Positions 1 to 6,378 are shown, counted from the first letter of the stretch. The stretch is 6,484 nucleotides of DNA from Dehalococcoidia bacterium (GCA_012961565.1 DTZC01000062.1:1-6484), one strand, 5' to 3'. Notes: generated by a model from the letters alone, not told the origin. Translations and numbers: made by a program.

Positions 1-64
1 GCATCGGTGGATTAATATGCACCAAAAACGGGTTGTTGCTAAACAGTCTCAAGAGTATATGTGA

Positions 65-93
65 TTGACAGCGGGCGCTTTACCAGGTATAAA
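65..93 (+). promoter_or_regulatory. sigma70-type promoter of the secernin gene
   Basis: A perfect -35 hexamer TTGACA (65-70) is followed after exactly 17 bp by TATAAA (88-93), one base off the consensus -10. Transcription would start near 100 and leave a leader of about 50 nt before the ATG at 152. The leader carries the Shine-Dalgarno sequence AAGGAG at 139-144. The match is strong enough that constitutive expression is a reasonable inference. No operator-like dyad was seen around it. Confidence 0.75.
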
Positions 94-151
94 TGACCTA
101 CTGCTAGATAGTCCGGGACGTCTATCGTGCTATGGCATAAGGAGAAAAAAG

Positions 152-1453
152 ATGTGCGATACGATTGTAGCGCTGGGCTCAGCTACCGCCGATGGCAGCG
201 TTCTCTTTGGCAAGAACAGCGACCGGGAGCCCGATGAGGTCCAGAATATCAAGATTCATCCCCGCCAGCATAAACCGGATGAACATGTTAAGTGCACCCA
301 CATCAGCATACCACAGGTCTCTGAGACCGCCAGGGTCTTGCTATGCCAGCCATTCTGGATGTTCGGTGCCGAGATGGGAGCCAACGAGTATGGTGTGGTT
401 ATCGGCAACGAAGCACTGTTCACCAGAGAAAAACCGAGCCCTACCGGACTCACCGGCATGGACCTGCTGCGCCTAGCTCTGGAGCGGAGCCGCACTGCCA
501 GAGAGGCACTGGAGACCATAATCGAGCTCCTGGAGAAATACGGACAGGGCGGCAATTGCGGCTACCGCCACAAACTCTTTTACATGAACTCCTTCCTCAT
601 CGCTGACCCCAAGGAAGCTTACGTCCTGGAAACCGTAAAATCGTGGTGGGCATGGAAACAGGTGAAGGACTGCTGGAGCATATCCAATATAATCTCGCTG
701 GAGAAAGACTTCGATGCCTGCTCGCCGGGGCTAATCGAAAACGCTATCAGCAAAGGTTACTGCAAAAGCGAGGCTGACTTCAGTTTCCGCAGGTGCTATT
801 CTGACAGGATAATAACCTGGGGCGCCAGAGGGGCACAGCGGGAGAGGCGTTCCAGAATGCTGCTTTCGCAGAGAAGCGGCACCTTGACCACAGCAGACTT
901 CATGGCTATCCTCCGCGACCATGGTGACAATCCGTTCTGGACACCTGACAGGTCTGGTGGCACTATCTGCATGCATGCCGCCGATAAGCTCATCCGCCGC
1001 AGCCAGTCAGTGTGCTCCCTAGTGGCGAAGCTGGAGGAGAGGACACAGTTCTATTACACCACCGGCGCCGCCAACCCCTGCCTGAGCCCGTACTATCCCG
1101 TTTTCCTCCCCGACACGGTAAACCCTGAAGGATATGTGGAGGGGGGAGCTGACTACAGCGAGGCGTCATACTGGTGGCAATGTGAGAAGCTACACCGCAG
1201 GGCATTGTGGCATTTTACTGCTGCTCTGGACGCCATCCAGCCTGTAATTGCCGAATATGAGGGTGAGATGCTGGCCGCAGTGGAAGGTGGTGCTGTGCCT
1301 TTCAACCAGAAAACTGTGGATGAATATTTCACCCGGGCGAGGGCAATCACCAGAGACTGTGGGGGCAGGCTAGCCAGCTTACCGTTAAGAAGGCCGAGGC
1401 TACTGTTCCGATGCTACTGGAGAGGGTACAACAGGCTGAACAGGATTGAGTGA
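152..1453 (+). CDS. secernin-family peptidase (family C69, Ntn-hydrolase fold), C-terminus probably frameshifted
   Basis: The protein is 433 aa and resembles secernins and C69 dipeptidases. It begins MCDTIVAL, so Met removal would expose Cys2, the expected N-terminal nucleophile of this family. Family hallmarks are GKNSDREPDEVQ (about 20-31), GAEMGANEYGVVIGNEA (about 72-88), GMDLLRLALER (about 101-111) and GQGGN (about 130-134), all recognisably shared with animal secernins. No signal peptide or membrane segment is present, so it should be cytoplasmic. The start at 152 is chosen because AAGGAG (139-144) lies 7 nt upstream. The longer reading from TTG at 65 would start inside the promoter -35 box. 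Bacterial relatives are presumed dipeptidases, but the substrate cannot be read here and secernins also have non-peptidase members. From about residue 404 the frame turns into an Arg-rich tail with Trp and Cys. The -1 frame reads a normal-looking helix from 1366 to a stop at 1447-1449, suggesting a one-base indel at the G-run 1361-1365. Confidence 0.88.
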   Translation: MCDTIVALGSATADGSVLFGKNSDREPDEVQNIKIHPRQHKPDEHVKCTHISIPQVSETARVLLCQPFWMFGAEMGANEYGVVIGNEALFTREKPSPTGLTGMDLLRLALERSRTAREALETIIELLEKYGQGGNCGYRHKLFYMNSFLIADPKEAYVLETVKSWWAWKQVKDCWSISNIISLEKDFDACSPGLIENAISKGYCKSEADFSFRRCYSDRIITWGARGAQRERRSRMLLSQRSGTLTTADFMAILRDHGDNPFWTPDRSGGTICMHAADKLIRRSQSVCSLVAKLEERTQFYYTTGAANPCLSPYYPVFLPDTVNPEGYVEGGADYSEASYWWQCEKLHRRALWHFTAALDAIQPVIAEYEGEMLAAVEGGAVPFNQKTVDEYFTRARAITRDCGGRLASLPLRRPRLLFRCYWRGYNRLNRIE

Positions 1454-1460
1454 GCCTGTT
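1430..1460. terminator. possible bidirectional hairpin between convergent genes
   Basis: AACAGGCT (1430-1437) and AGCCTGTT (1453-1460) form a perfect 8-bp inverted repeat with a 15-nt loop. It straddles the stop codons of the two convergent genes. Neither side is followed by a T-run, so this is not a classical intrinsic terminator. It may still slow polymerase or protect the 3' ends. No better terminator is visible in the 5-bp gap. Confidence 0.35.
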
Positions 1461-2802
1461 ACCCCAGCAGGTAGAGCATGACATCACTGACGTTTGTCCC
1501 GGTGCTACCAGTGATTATCAGCGCCCGGCCCAACTTGCGGAACAGCCTGTAGCTGTCAAACCTGTCGATGTATGTGCGCACGTCTATGCCTCTGGCTGTA
1601 GCCCGGTATAAGGTATCGTTATCCACTATGGCTCCAGCTACATCGGGGAGGTAGTCTGAGCCATCTGTACCCACACTGGCGACGACCCAGTTACCGGGAT
1701 AGGACTTCATGGCTACGATTGATACTGCGGCATAATGTTGGTTTCTGCCACCCCTGCCGGCATGTTCAGGTAGCTTCGGCGTCGTCTCGCCGCCAATCAG
1801 AATAGCATCATAGTCCTTGTACTTGCCCTCCAGGATTTCCCTAGCCCGCCTATGAGCTGCTGTGGCAGTATCACCGTTCTGCTGCGCTGTCACGATATAG
1901 GGTCTGAAGCCCAGCTCCTTTGCCTTCTTTGCCATCGCCTCCAGCGCCAGCCGATTATTTCCGATTATGTGATTATCACAATTGGTCAGACCCTGGGGGG
2001 TTTCTTTCACCTCACCCCGGCATCCCCTCTCTAGATGAGTGATAACACTTTGTGGAGTTCTGGCTATCAAATCGTATTTTTCAAGCACGTTATAAGCATC
2101 CTGAAAGGCCGAAGGGTCAGGGTACGTAGGACCAGAGGCGATGACCTCGAGGTCATCGCCTATCACGTCGGATATTATCAGGGAGACTATTCTTGTCGGC
2201 GCATAGAACCCTCCTAACCTGCCTCCCTTTACCTGAGAGAGGTGTTTCCTCACCGCATTGGACTCGTGTATTTCAGCACCGCACTTCAAAAGCAACTCGG
2301 TAACCTTCTGCTTGTCTTTAAGATGCACCCCTTCTACAGGATATGGCATCAAGGCTGAACCGCCACCGGAAAGTAAACATATGACCAGGTCATTCTTATC
2401 TATGGAATACTTGTCTTTTAACGCCAGCATCCGCTTCACGCCCTCGACACCCCTCTTATCAGGGATGGGGTGTCCCGCGGCAACCATCTTTATCCTCTTC
2501 GTCCTGCAGGCTGCCGACTTACAATTAACCGTCCCGGCGAAGATATTCTCCGCACCTAAGATATCCTCCAGTGCTTTTGCCATCAGTCCCGCTGCCTTAC
2601 CACCGCCGATAACAAAAATCCTGCCATTAGTCACATCGTATGTGACATCCTTGACCTGAAGGGACTTACTCCCGGGCTCGTAATACAGAGCTGACCTCAT
2701 AATATTTCCCGGGAGAACCTGCTCTATGCCGGCTTCAATGATTTCCAGAGTCAGTTTCCTCAGTGGTGTTGTGGCAAGTTCCTCCCAGTTCTTTATTAGC
2801 AT
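1459..2802 (-). CDS. glycerate 2-kinase, GckA/MOFRL type
   Basis: The product is a class II glycerate kinase: ATP-dependent phosphorylation of D-glycerate to 2-phosphoglycerate, in the cytoplasm, feeding lower glycolysis. Positions below count from the ATG at 2805. The N-terminal DUF4147 domain shows GGGKAA (67-72, with the conserved Lys70), GHPIPD (111-116), SGGGSAL (146-152), the NAVRKHLSQVKGGRL segment (183-197) and GDDLEVIASGPT (216-227). The C-terminal MOFRL domain shows GGETT (338-342), GRGGRNQ (350-356), GTDGSD (379-384) and TGSTGTNVSD (432-441). Length (447-448 aa) and both ends are normal for the family, so it looks intact. Two ATGs are adjacent. GGAG (2808-2811) sits 2 nt from the first and 5 nt from the second, so I chose the second (2802). 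It lies 48 bp downstream of the exchanger gene on the same strand and is probably co-transcribed with it. A perfect 26-bp palindrome lies inside the gene at 2136-2161. Confidence 0.93.
   Translation of the reverse strand: MLIKNWEELATTPLRKLTLEIIEAGIEQVLPGNIMRSALYYEPGSKSLQVKDVTYDVTNGRIFVIGGGKAAGLMAKALEDILGAENIFAGTVNCKSAACRTKRIKMVAAGHPIPDKRGVEGVKRMLALKDKYSIDKNDLVICLLSGGGSALMPYPVEGVHLKDKQKVTELLLKCGAEIHESNAVRKHLSQVKGGRLGGFYAPTRIVSLIISDVIGDDLEVIASGPTYPDPSAFQDAYNVLEKYDLIARTPQSVITHLERGCRGEVKETPQGLTNCDNHIIGNNRLALEAMAKKAKELGFRPYIVTAQQNGDTATAAHRRAREILEGKYKDYDAILIGGETTPKLPEHAGRGGRNQHYAAVSIVAMKSYPGNWVVASVGTDGSDYLPDVAGAIVDNDTLYRATARGIDVRTYIDRFDSYRLFRKLGRALIITGSTGTNVSDVMLYLLG
2136..2161. repeat. perfect 26-bp palindrome inside the glycerate kinase gene
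   Basis: The left arm AGGCGATGACCTC (2136-2148) is the exact reverse complement of the right arm GAGGTCATCGCCT (2149-2161). There is no spacer and the centre is CTCGAG. On the gene strand it encodes the conserved GDDLEVIA stretch. Single-stranded it could fold into an 11-bp stem with a TCGA loop. The symmetry is seen directly. Whether it has a function is unknown, since conserved residues with a favourable codon choice could produce it. Confidence 0.9.
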
Positions 2803-2853
2803 CATAGCTCCGGTGTTAAGGTAAAGTCTGCAGATGACTCGTTCTGGATTAAA

Positions 2854-3864
2854 TCAGGCTGCAAAATATAGAACCGCAATTGCCCCGAGGTACAGGAGTA
2901 TCAGAGCTGCCCCATCTATGCCAATCCAAATCCGCGGCCAGAGCCGGGGACGGAAGACCAGACCAGCCATGACCACACAGCTCATCAGTATGGCGGTAAG
3001 AGCAGTGAAGATATGGTCGGGGCTGGCATAAGAGAGGAGAGGACCAGCGGTATAGAACAGGTCATTGACGAACATGGTGACGCCCATGTTGAACAGATTG
3101 CTCCCGATGACATTACCCACCGCCATGTCCAGAGCTCCGATGCGCAATGCTGAAACAGAGACCACTATTTCAGGTGCTGAGGTGCAGATAGCTAAGAACA
3201 CTGTGCCGGTAAAGCTGGCACGGATGCCGGTAACCTGAGATATCTCATCACCGATAAAGCTGAGCCAGGTGCCTGCCCCCACAGTAGCCAGCGCCGCTAT
3301 GGCGAAGAAGACAACTACCCGCCTTAGAGAGACAGTGCCGGACTCTGGAGTCGCCGGTGAGGTGGTAACAGGCTGGGGCTGCTGAGCCTGCTCGAAGCGG
3401 AATAACATATACTGGGTGAGCATATAGAGGCAAAAGAAGACCGGCGAGTAGAGTCCAATGTAGTTGAAAAGTCCCAGGGAAGCTACATTCTGGGCTATAT
3501 AGATAGAAACAGCAACTGTGGCGAGAAGGAGGGTGCTTGCAGTAGCCGCCAGTATAATGCCCGGACCCAGGTAATAGAGTATAGGACCCCGGGAGTGAAT
3601 GATGTCTACAATAGCAATGGTAACCAGATTCAACAAGTTCGAGCCGAAGAGGTCACCTAGAGTTAGATTGGGCTCACCTATCAAAGCTACAGAGCTGATG
3701 CCGGTGCCCAGCTCAGGCAATGATGTTACTGTGGCAAGAAGGACTGCGCCAATCCAGATGCGACCGAGACCAGTTTTCTCAGCAATAATGTCGCCGTATT
3801 TGGACAACTTGGTCCCGGCTACCAAAATGATACCTAGGCAAACTATGAATTTTATCCAGACCAA
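2854..3864 (-). CDS. sodium/calcium exchanger family (CaCA) membrane antiporter
   Basis: This is a 336-aa integral membrane protein with about ten hydrophobic helices. It has the two inverted alpha-repeats that define the CaCA superfamily. Alpha-1 (about 38-80) carries TSLPE with Glu51 and GSN at 74-76. Alpha-2 (about 218-262) carries TSAPE with Glu232 and GSN at 254-256. The two glutamates match the cation-binding acidic residues of this fold. The halves are joined by a polar linker rich in Gln, Pro and Thr (about 157-182), probably cytoplasmic. The likely activity is cation-coupled Ca2+ (or other cation) extrusion, but the ion pair cannot be fixed from sequence. The Gly usually preceding TS in both motifs is Val46 and Cys227. 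The start is a TTG at 3864, supported by GGAG at 3872-3875 with a 7-nt spacer; no in-frame ATG is near. It is the first gene of a two-gene unit with the glycerate kinase. No convincing promoter was found upstream. Confidence 0.9.
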   Translation of the reverse strand: MVWIKFIVCLGIILVAGTKLSKYGDIIAEKTGLGRIWIGAVLLATVTSLPELGTGISSVALIGEPNLTLGDLFGSNLLNLVTIAIVDIIHSRGPILYYLGPGIILAATASTLLLATVAVSIYIAQNVASLGLFNYIGLYSPVFFCLYMLTQYMLFRFEQAQQPQPVTTSPATPESGTVSLRRVVVFFAIAALATVGAGTWLSFIGDEISQVTGIRASFTGTVFLAICTSAPEIVVSVSALRIGALDMAVGNVIGSNLFNMGVTMFVNDLFYTAGPLLSYASPDHIFTALTAILMSCVVMAGLVFRPRLWPRIWIGIDGAALILLYLGAIAVLYFAA

Positions 3865-4059
3865 GGTCGAGCTCCGAGGTAATCAGGTTCACCTTAAATA
3901 GTAACACGTTTGGCAGCTACTGCGATAGTGGCCTCCTTGACAGCCGCGAATGCCTTATGTTGGGGTTATGCTGAACGGCCACGATGAACTGTGGCACAAC
4001 TAGAGCGGTATAGCTGATACCTGATTCGGTTCTATGAATGTATCGTTTATTTCAGCAGG

Positions 4060-4254
4060 CTATAGCACATTGCAGCCTAGAAATCCACTTTCCACGCCAG
4101 GCCTGCCAGCGCGGTCTTCACCGAGGCACCAGACCTCTATATCAGCCCCGGGGTATTGCGCCCTGAGCTCGCCAACCAGGAGCGGTAGCTCATCGTAGCA
4201 TCTGTCGGGTAAATCGGCAACTCCTCCCCGTTCACGGAGGTGATTATATGGCAT
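4060..4254 (-). pseudogene. probable IS630-family transposase remnant
   Basis: A 64-codon open stretch reads DELPLLVGELRAQYPGADIE, then VWCLGEDRAGRPGV. This resembles the start of the IS630/Tc1-type DDE catalytic domain, where a helix ending in 'P-x-A-x-V-E-(V/L)-W' is followed by 'DE-x-R-x-G-L-K-P'. Here the first catalytic Asp position appears to be Gly (GE instead of DE), and the stretch stops soon after at TAG (4060-4062). The upstream DNA-binding region and the downstream D and E segments of a normal ~340-aa transposase were not found in any frame. A stop codon lies two codons before the ATG and no ribosome binding site precedes it. I read it as an inactive relic. The family assignment comes from remembered motif similarity only, and a chance ORF remains possible. 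Confidence 0.45.
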
Positions 4255-4429
4255 CTGTCAACCGCCTTCTTCCCCAGGTCAACTTAGACTATGATTTTTC
4301 GTACCATTGTAACCGCTAATAGACCCAGTTTTGTGCTGGCATAGAAGTGCCAGATTGCAGCATTCTAATCCTGAGCAGCCCTCTTACCGCATTTTAGCAC
4401 AAGATACCAGGCATGTTTCAGCCTGTTTA

Positions 4430-4458
4430 TTGACCGGTTGAAGCTGTAATGTTAGAAT
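4430..4458 (+). promoter_or_regulatory. sigma70-type promoter of the membrane protein/MBL operon
   Basis: TTGACC (4430-4435) and TAGAAT (4453-4458) are separated by exactly 17 bp, and each hexamer is one base off consensus. The predicted start near 4465 leaves a leader of about 34 nt containing AAGGAG (4482-4487) before the ATG at 4499. It would drive both downstream + strand genes. Confidence 0.72.
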
Positions 4459-4498
4459 CTGGCAGAACGTTAGCTAGCCCGAAGGAGAGCAGAGCCGT

Positions 4499-4810
4499 AT
4501 GACCTGGTATGTTTATCTGGCTTACTTTGTTGCTGGTGTATTTCTGGCAAATGGTGTGCCTCATTTCGTTAACGGTATATCGGGGCGAAGATTCCAGAGC
4601 CCGTTTGCCTCACCTCCCACTGTAGGCGAATCATCGGCGATTGTGAACGTCATCTGGGGAATGGTCAATTTCGCCATCGGCTTTGTGCTGTTACGTTTCG
4701 TGGGAGACTTCGAACATGGCTTCAACTTCAACGTGCTGCTGGTTTTCCTGGGTGCTCTGGTCATGTCGCTGGGACTGGCTTGGTACTTCGCCCGTGTGCG
4801 CCGAGGTTGA
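4499..4810 (+). CDS. small conserved-looking membrane protein, function unknown
   Basis: A 103-aa protein with three predicted hydrophobic helices at about 4-25, 45-68 and 77-99. It ends in a basic tail (ARVRRG), which suggests a cytoplasmic C-terminus. Between helices 1 and 2 is a polar, motif-like loop, GVPHFVNGISGRRFQSPF (19-36), continuing ASPPTVGESS (37-46). Such a detailed soluble segment with His, Asn, two Arg and two Pro is more than a plain linker and is likely the conserved core of the family. I recall similar unnamed bacterial proteins but know no established function, and I do not assign one. AAGGAG (4482-4487) precedes the ATG by 11 nt and a strong promoter lies just upstream, so the gene is very likely real. 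The MBL hydrolase begins 45 bp downstream on the same strand, probably in the same transcript. Confidence 0.82.
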   Translation: MTWYVYLAYFVAGVFLANGVPHFVNGISGRRFQSPFASPPTVGESSAIVNVIWGMVNFAIGFVLLRFVGDFEHGFNFNVLLVFLGALVMSLGLAWYFARVRRG

Positions 4811-4855
4811 CTTTAGAACTATGTAGTGACATCCCACCCCGGCGAAGAGAGCAGT

Positions 4856-5497
4856 ATGAAAGATGTAGTAAAGGACAGTAATATCAGGATAACCAGGCTC
4901 GAGTTGGGTCCCTTTGGCACCAATGCTTACATAGTAAGATGCCAGACCTCAGGAGAAAGCATACTGGTGGATGCACCAGGGGATACCGATAAGATTTTAG
5001 CGCAGCTGGCAGACGCCAGCCCCAGATATATCTTGGTAACCCATAACCACCTCGACCACATCGGTGCGCTTGATGAACTGAAATCGCGGCTCAAAATCCC
5101 GGTGGCAATTCATCCCCTTGATGCTGCTAGGCTGCCAGCCCGTCCTGACATCGAACTTCATGATGGTGGTGTCATCAAGGTGGGACGGCTGAAACTCAAG
5201 GTATTGCACACACCGGGGCATACTCCAGGGAGTGTGTGCTTTCTGCTAGGCAAATACCTCATATCTGGTGATACCGTTTTCCCCGGTGGACCGGGTAAAA
5301 CTGCTACGCCGGCTGACCTCGAGCAGATAGTGAAGTCTATTGAGACAAAGATTTTTGTGTTACCTGACGAGACCGAGGTATATCCCGGGCACGGCGACCC
5401 TACGGTTCTGGGCAAAGAAAAGAGAGAGTTCACTGTTTTTACCTCCAGACCACATGACCCCGGGCTCTGCGGCGATGTCCTCTGGCTGTCATCCTAG
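4856..5497 (+). CDS. MBL-fold metallo-hydrolase, glyoxalase II-like
   Basis: A 213-aa metallo-beta-lactamase-fold enzyme with all metal-binding motifs. These are THNHLDH (62-68; His63, His65, Asp67, His68), HTPGH (118-122; His122), SGDTVFPGG (137-145; Asp139) and YPGHGDPT (176-183; His179), consistent with a di-metal site. The likely reaction is hydrolysis of a thioester or similar ester, as in glyoxalase II. The C-terminal helical glutathione-binding domain of true GloB is absent, so the substrate is unknown. After the usual 'EK..F' region it has a distinctive tail, RPHDPGLCGDVLWLSS (198-213). No signal peptide is present, so it should be cytoplasmic. The ATG at 4856 is chosen as start, with a weak purine-rich GAAGAGAG upstream. 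An in-frame GTG at 4826 would add ten residues but has no ribosome binding site. It follows the small membrane protein by 45 bp and shares its promoter. Confidence 0.9.
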   Translation: MKDVVKDSNIRITRLELGPFGTNAYIVRCQTSGESILVDAPGDTDKILAQLADASPRYILVTHNHLDHIGALDELKSRLKIPVAIHPLDAARLPARPDIELHDGGVIKVGRLKLKVLHTPGHTPGSVCFLLGKYLISGDTVFPGGPGKTATPADLEQIVKSIETKIFVLPDETEVYPGHGDPTVLGKEKREFTVFTSRPHDPGLCGDVLWLSS

Positions 5498-5580
5498 GTG
5501 GCATCTTACTCTGTCCCGACCCAGCGAGCAACGATTTCCCCACACTACAGACGGAGCAAGGCTACTTGGTAGTAAGGGCT

Positions 5581-5614
5581 AAAAAACCGAGCTATGTCTT
5601 CAGATAGTCCTGAA
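5581..5614 (-). terminator. weak candidate terminator after the LmbE gene
   Basis: Reading leftward, an imperfect hairpin (TTCAG and CTGAA arms at 5599-5603 and 5610-5614) is followed about 12 nt later by six T residues (A-run 5581-5586 on the + strand). The stem is short and not adjacent to the T-run, so the call is tentative. The rest of the 153-bp gap between the convergent MBL and LmbE genes shows nothing else, apart from a 10-bp palindrome GTAGCGCTAC (5645-5654) over the LmbE stop codon. Confidence 0.25.
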
Positions 5615-5650
5615 CCCAAAACAGCCAGCAGTTCTTAACACCCTGTAGCG

Positions 5651-6343
5651 CTACCACCATATCTCGATGCGATAAAAGGCTTCCGCCAGTTTGAAGCCTT
5701 TTCCCCGAGCGAACTCCTCGTACCTCCGCCTCAGCTGCTCGTTCCACTCAGGGGGGAAATGACCGACCTGGCTATGGTGACATCGCAAGGCTGACATTTT
5801 TATTTCGAAGGTGTCAGCGATATCGGTGAAATAGTTGGGTTGCTCCGCTCCCCAAAGGAGGACTTCCTCCACCTTATGCGGTTCGAGACCCTGGGCAATA
5901 AGGCCGGGATATGCCCAGCGGTCACGAGCGTAAGGGAAAACAGCGTCCAGCACCACCTGTCCCGTGATGCGGTGGTCGCGATGCCATATGTAGCGCCGGT
6001 ACGGGTCGCTGGTGGCTACGATCTTCGGGCGGTAGGTTCTGATGAGGCAGACGATTTGCCTGCGGAACTCTGGTGTGTCCTCCAGGGTCTGGTCTTCATG
6101 TCGCAGGAAGATAACATCCTTCAATCCCAGCAGCTTGGCAGCAGCCAGTTGCTCCTGCTCGCGAATAGCAGCCAGGTGGTCAGGGGTCATCTCTGGGTCA
6201 TTGCTACCCTTGCTGCCATTGGTGCATACCACATATATAACTCCTTTGCCTTCGCTTGTCCATCTGGCTACAGTCCCGGCGATTCCATATTCAGCATCGT
6301 CAGGGTGTGGTGTAATCACCATCGCATAGCAGGCATCCGCCAT
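5651..6343 (-). CDS. PIG-L/LmbE-family N-deacetylase
   Basis: A 230-aa zinc-dependent deacetylase of the LmbE/PIG-L family, whose members remove acetyl groups from N-acetylglucosamine-type sugars or related amides. The signature PHPDDAEYG (12-20) supplies the zinc ligands His13 and Asp16 and the presumed catalytic base Asp15. TNGSKGS (41-47), the REQEQLAAAKLLG helix (61-73), HRDHR (121-125, with the third zinc ligand His124) and the late ALRCHHSQ (185-192) all fit the family. Length is typical and both ends look intact. There is no signal peptide, so it is likely cytoplasmic. The ATG at 6343 has GGAGG (6352-6356) 8 nt upstream. Possible roles include thiol-cofactor (mycothiol- or bacillithiol-like) biosynthesis, sugar catabolism or cell-surface glycan work. 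No neighbour discriminates between them. The gene stands alone on its strand and converges with the MBL gene. Confidence 0.92.
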   Translation of the reverse strand: MADACYAMVITPHPDDAEYGIAGTVARWTSEGKGVIYVVCTNGSKGSNDPEMTPDHLAAIREQEQLAAAKLLGLKDVIFLRHEDQTLEDTPEFRRQIVCLIRTYRPKIVATSDPYRRYIWHRDHRITGQVVLDAVFPYARDRWAYPGLIAQGLEPHKVEEVLLWGAEQPNYFTDIADTFEIKMSALRCHHSQVGHFPPEWNEQLRRRYEEFARGKGFKLAEAFYRIEIWW

Positions 6344-6378
6344 TTTTTCAGCCTCCGTAACTAGGATGTTTGCACGAA

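Larger units (their letters stand above)
3865..4498. other. 634-bp region between divergent units, no intact gene
   Basis: The stretch separates the leftward exchanger/kinase unit from the rightward membrane-protein/MBL unit. It holds the exchanger ribosome binding site (3872-3875), a decayed IS630-like fragment (4060-4254) and the promoter at 4430-4458. A 6-bp perfect hairpin (CTGGCA at 4336-4341, TGCCAG at 4348-4353) has no T-run. Short open stretches on the - strand between 3894 and 4059 are interrupted by stops and were not recognised. They may be more relic sequence. Confidence 0.6.

Noticed and set aside
1361..1366. Programmed -1 ribosomal frameshift signal
   Set aside because: TGGGGGC does not form a proper X-XXY-YYZ slippery heptamer in the zero frame and no convincing downstream stimulator was seen. 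A simple indel in the G-run is likelier.
2258..2659. 133-codon + strand ORF over the glycerate kinase gene
   Set aside because: It lies antisense to the conserved kinase domain and has low-complexity Ser/Pro/Ile composition typical of shadow frames.
3894..3960. Short - strand reading HKAFAAVKEATIAVAAKRVTI before TAA as the tail of a lost gene
   Set aside because: It is too short, a stop precedes it, and no family was recognised. It is mentioned only as possible relic sequence.
3937..3965. TTGACA at 3937-3942 as a + strand promoter
   Set aside because: No acceptable -10 occurs 16-18 bp downstream, and no + gene follows within 280 bp apart from the doubtful 23-codon ORF.
4336..4353. CTGGCA/TGCCAG hairpin as a terminator
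   Set aside because: The stem is only 6 bp and no T-run follows on either strand.
4826..4855. GTG start adding ten residues to the MBL hydrolase
   Set aside because: No ribosome binding site precedes it and the added residues do not resemble the MBL N-terminus. ATG at 4856 fits better.
5840..6364. 174-codon + strand ORF over the LmbE gene
   Set aside because: It is the antisense shadow of a gene with all LmbE motifs, and its translation has no recognisable domain.
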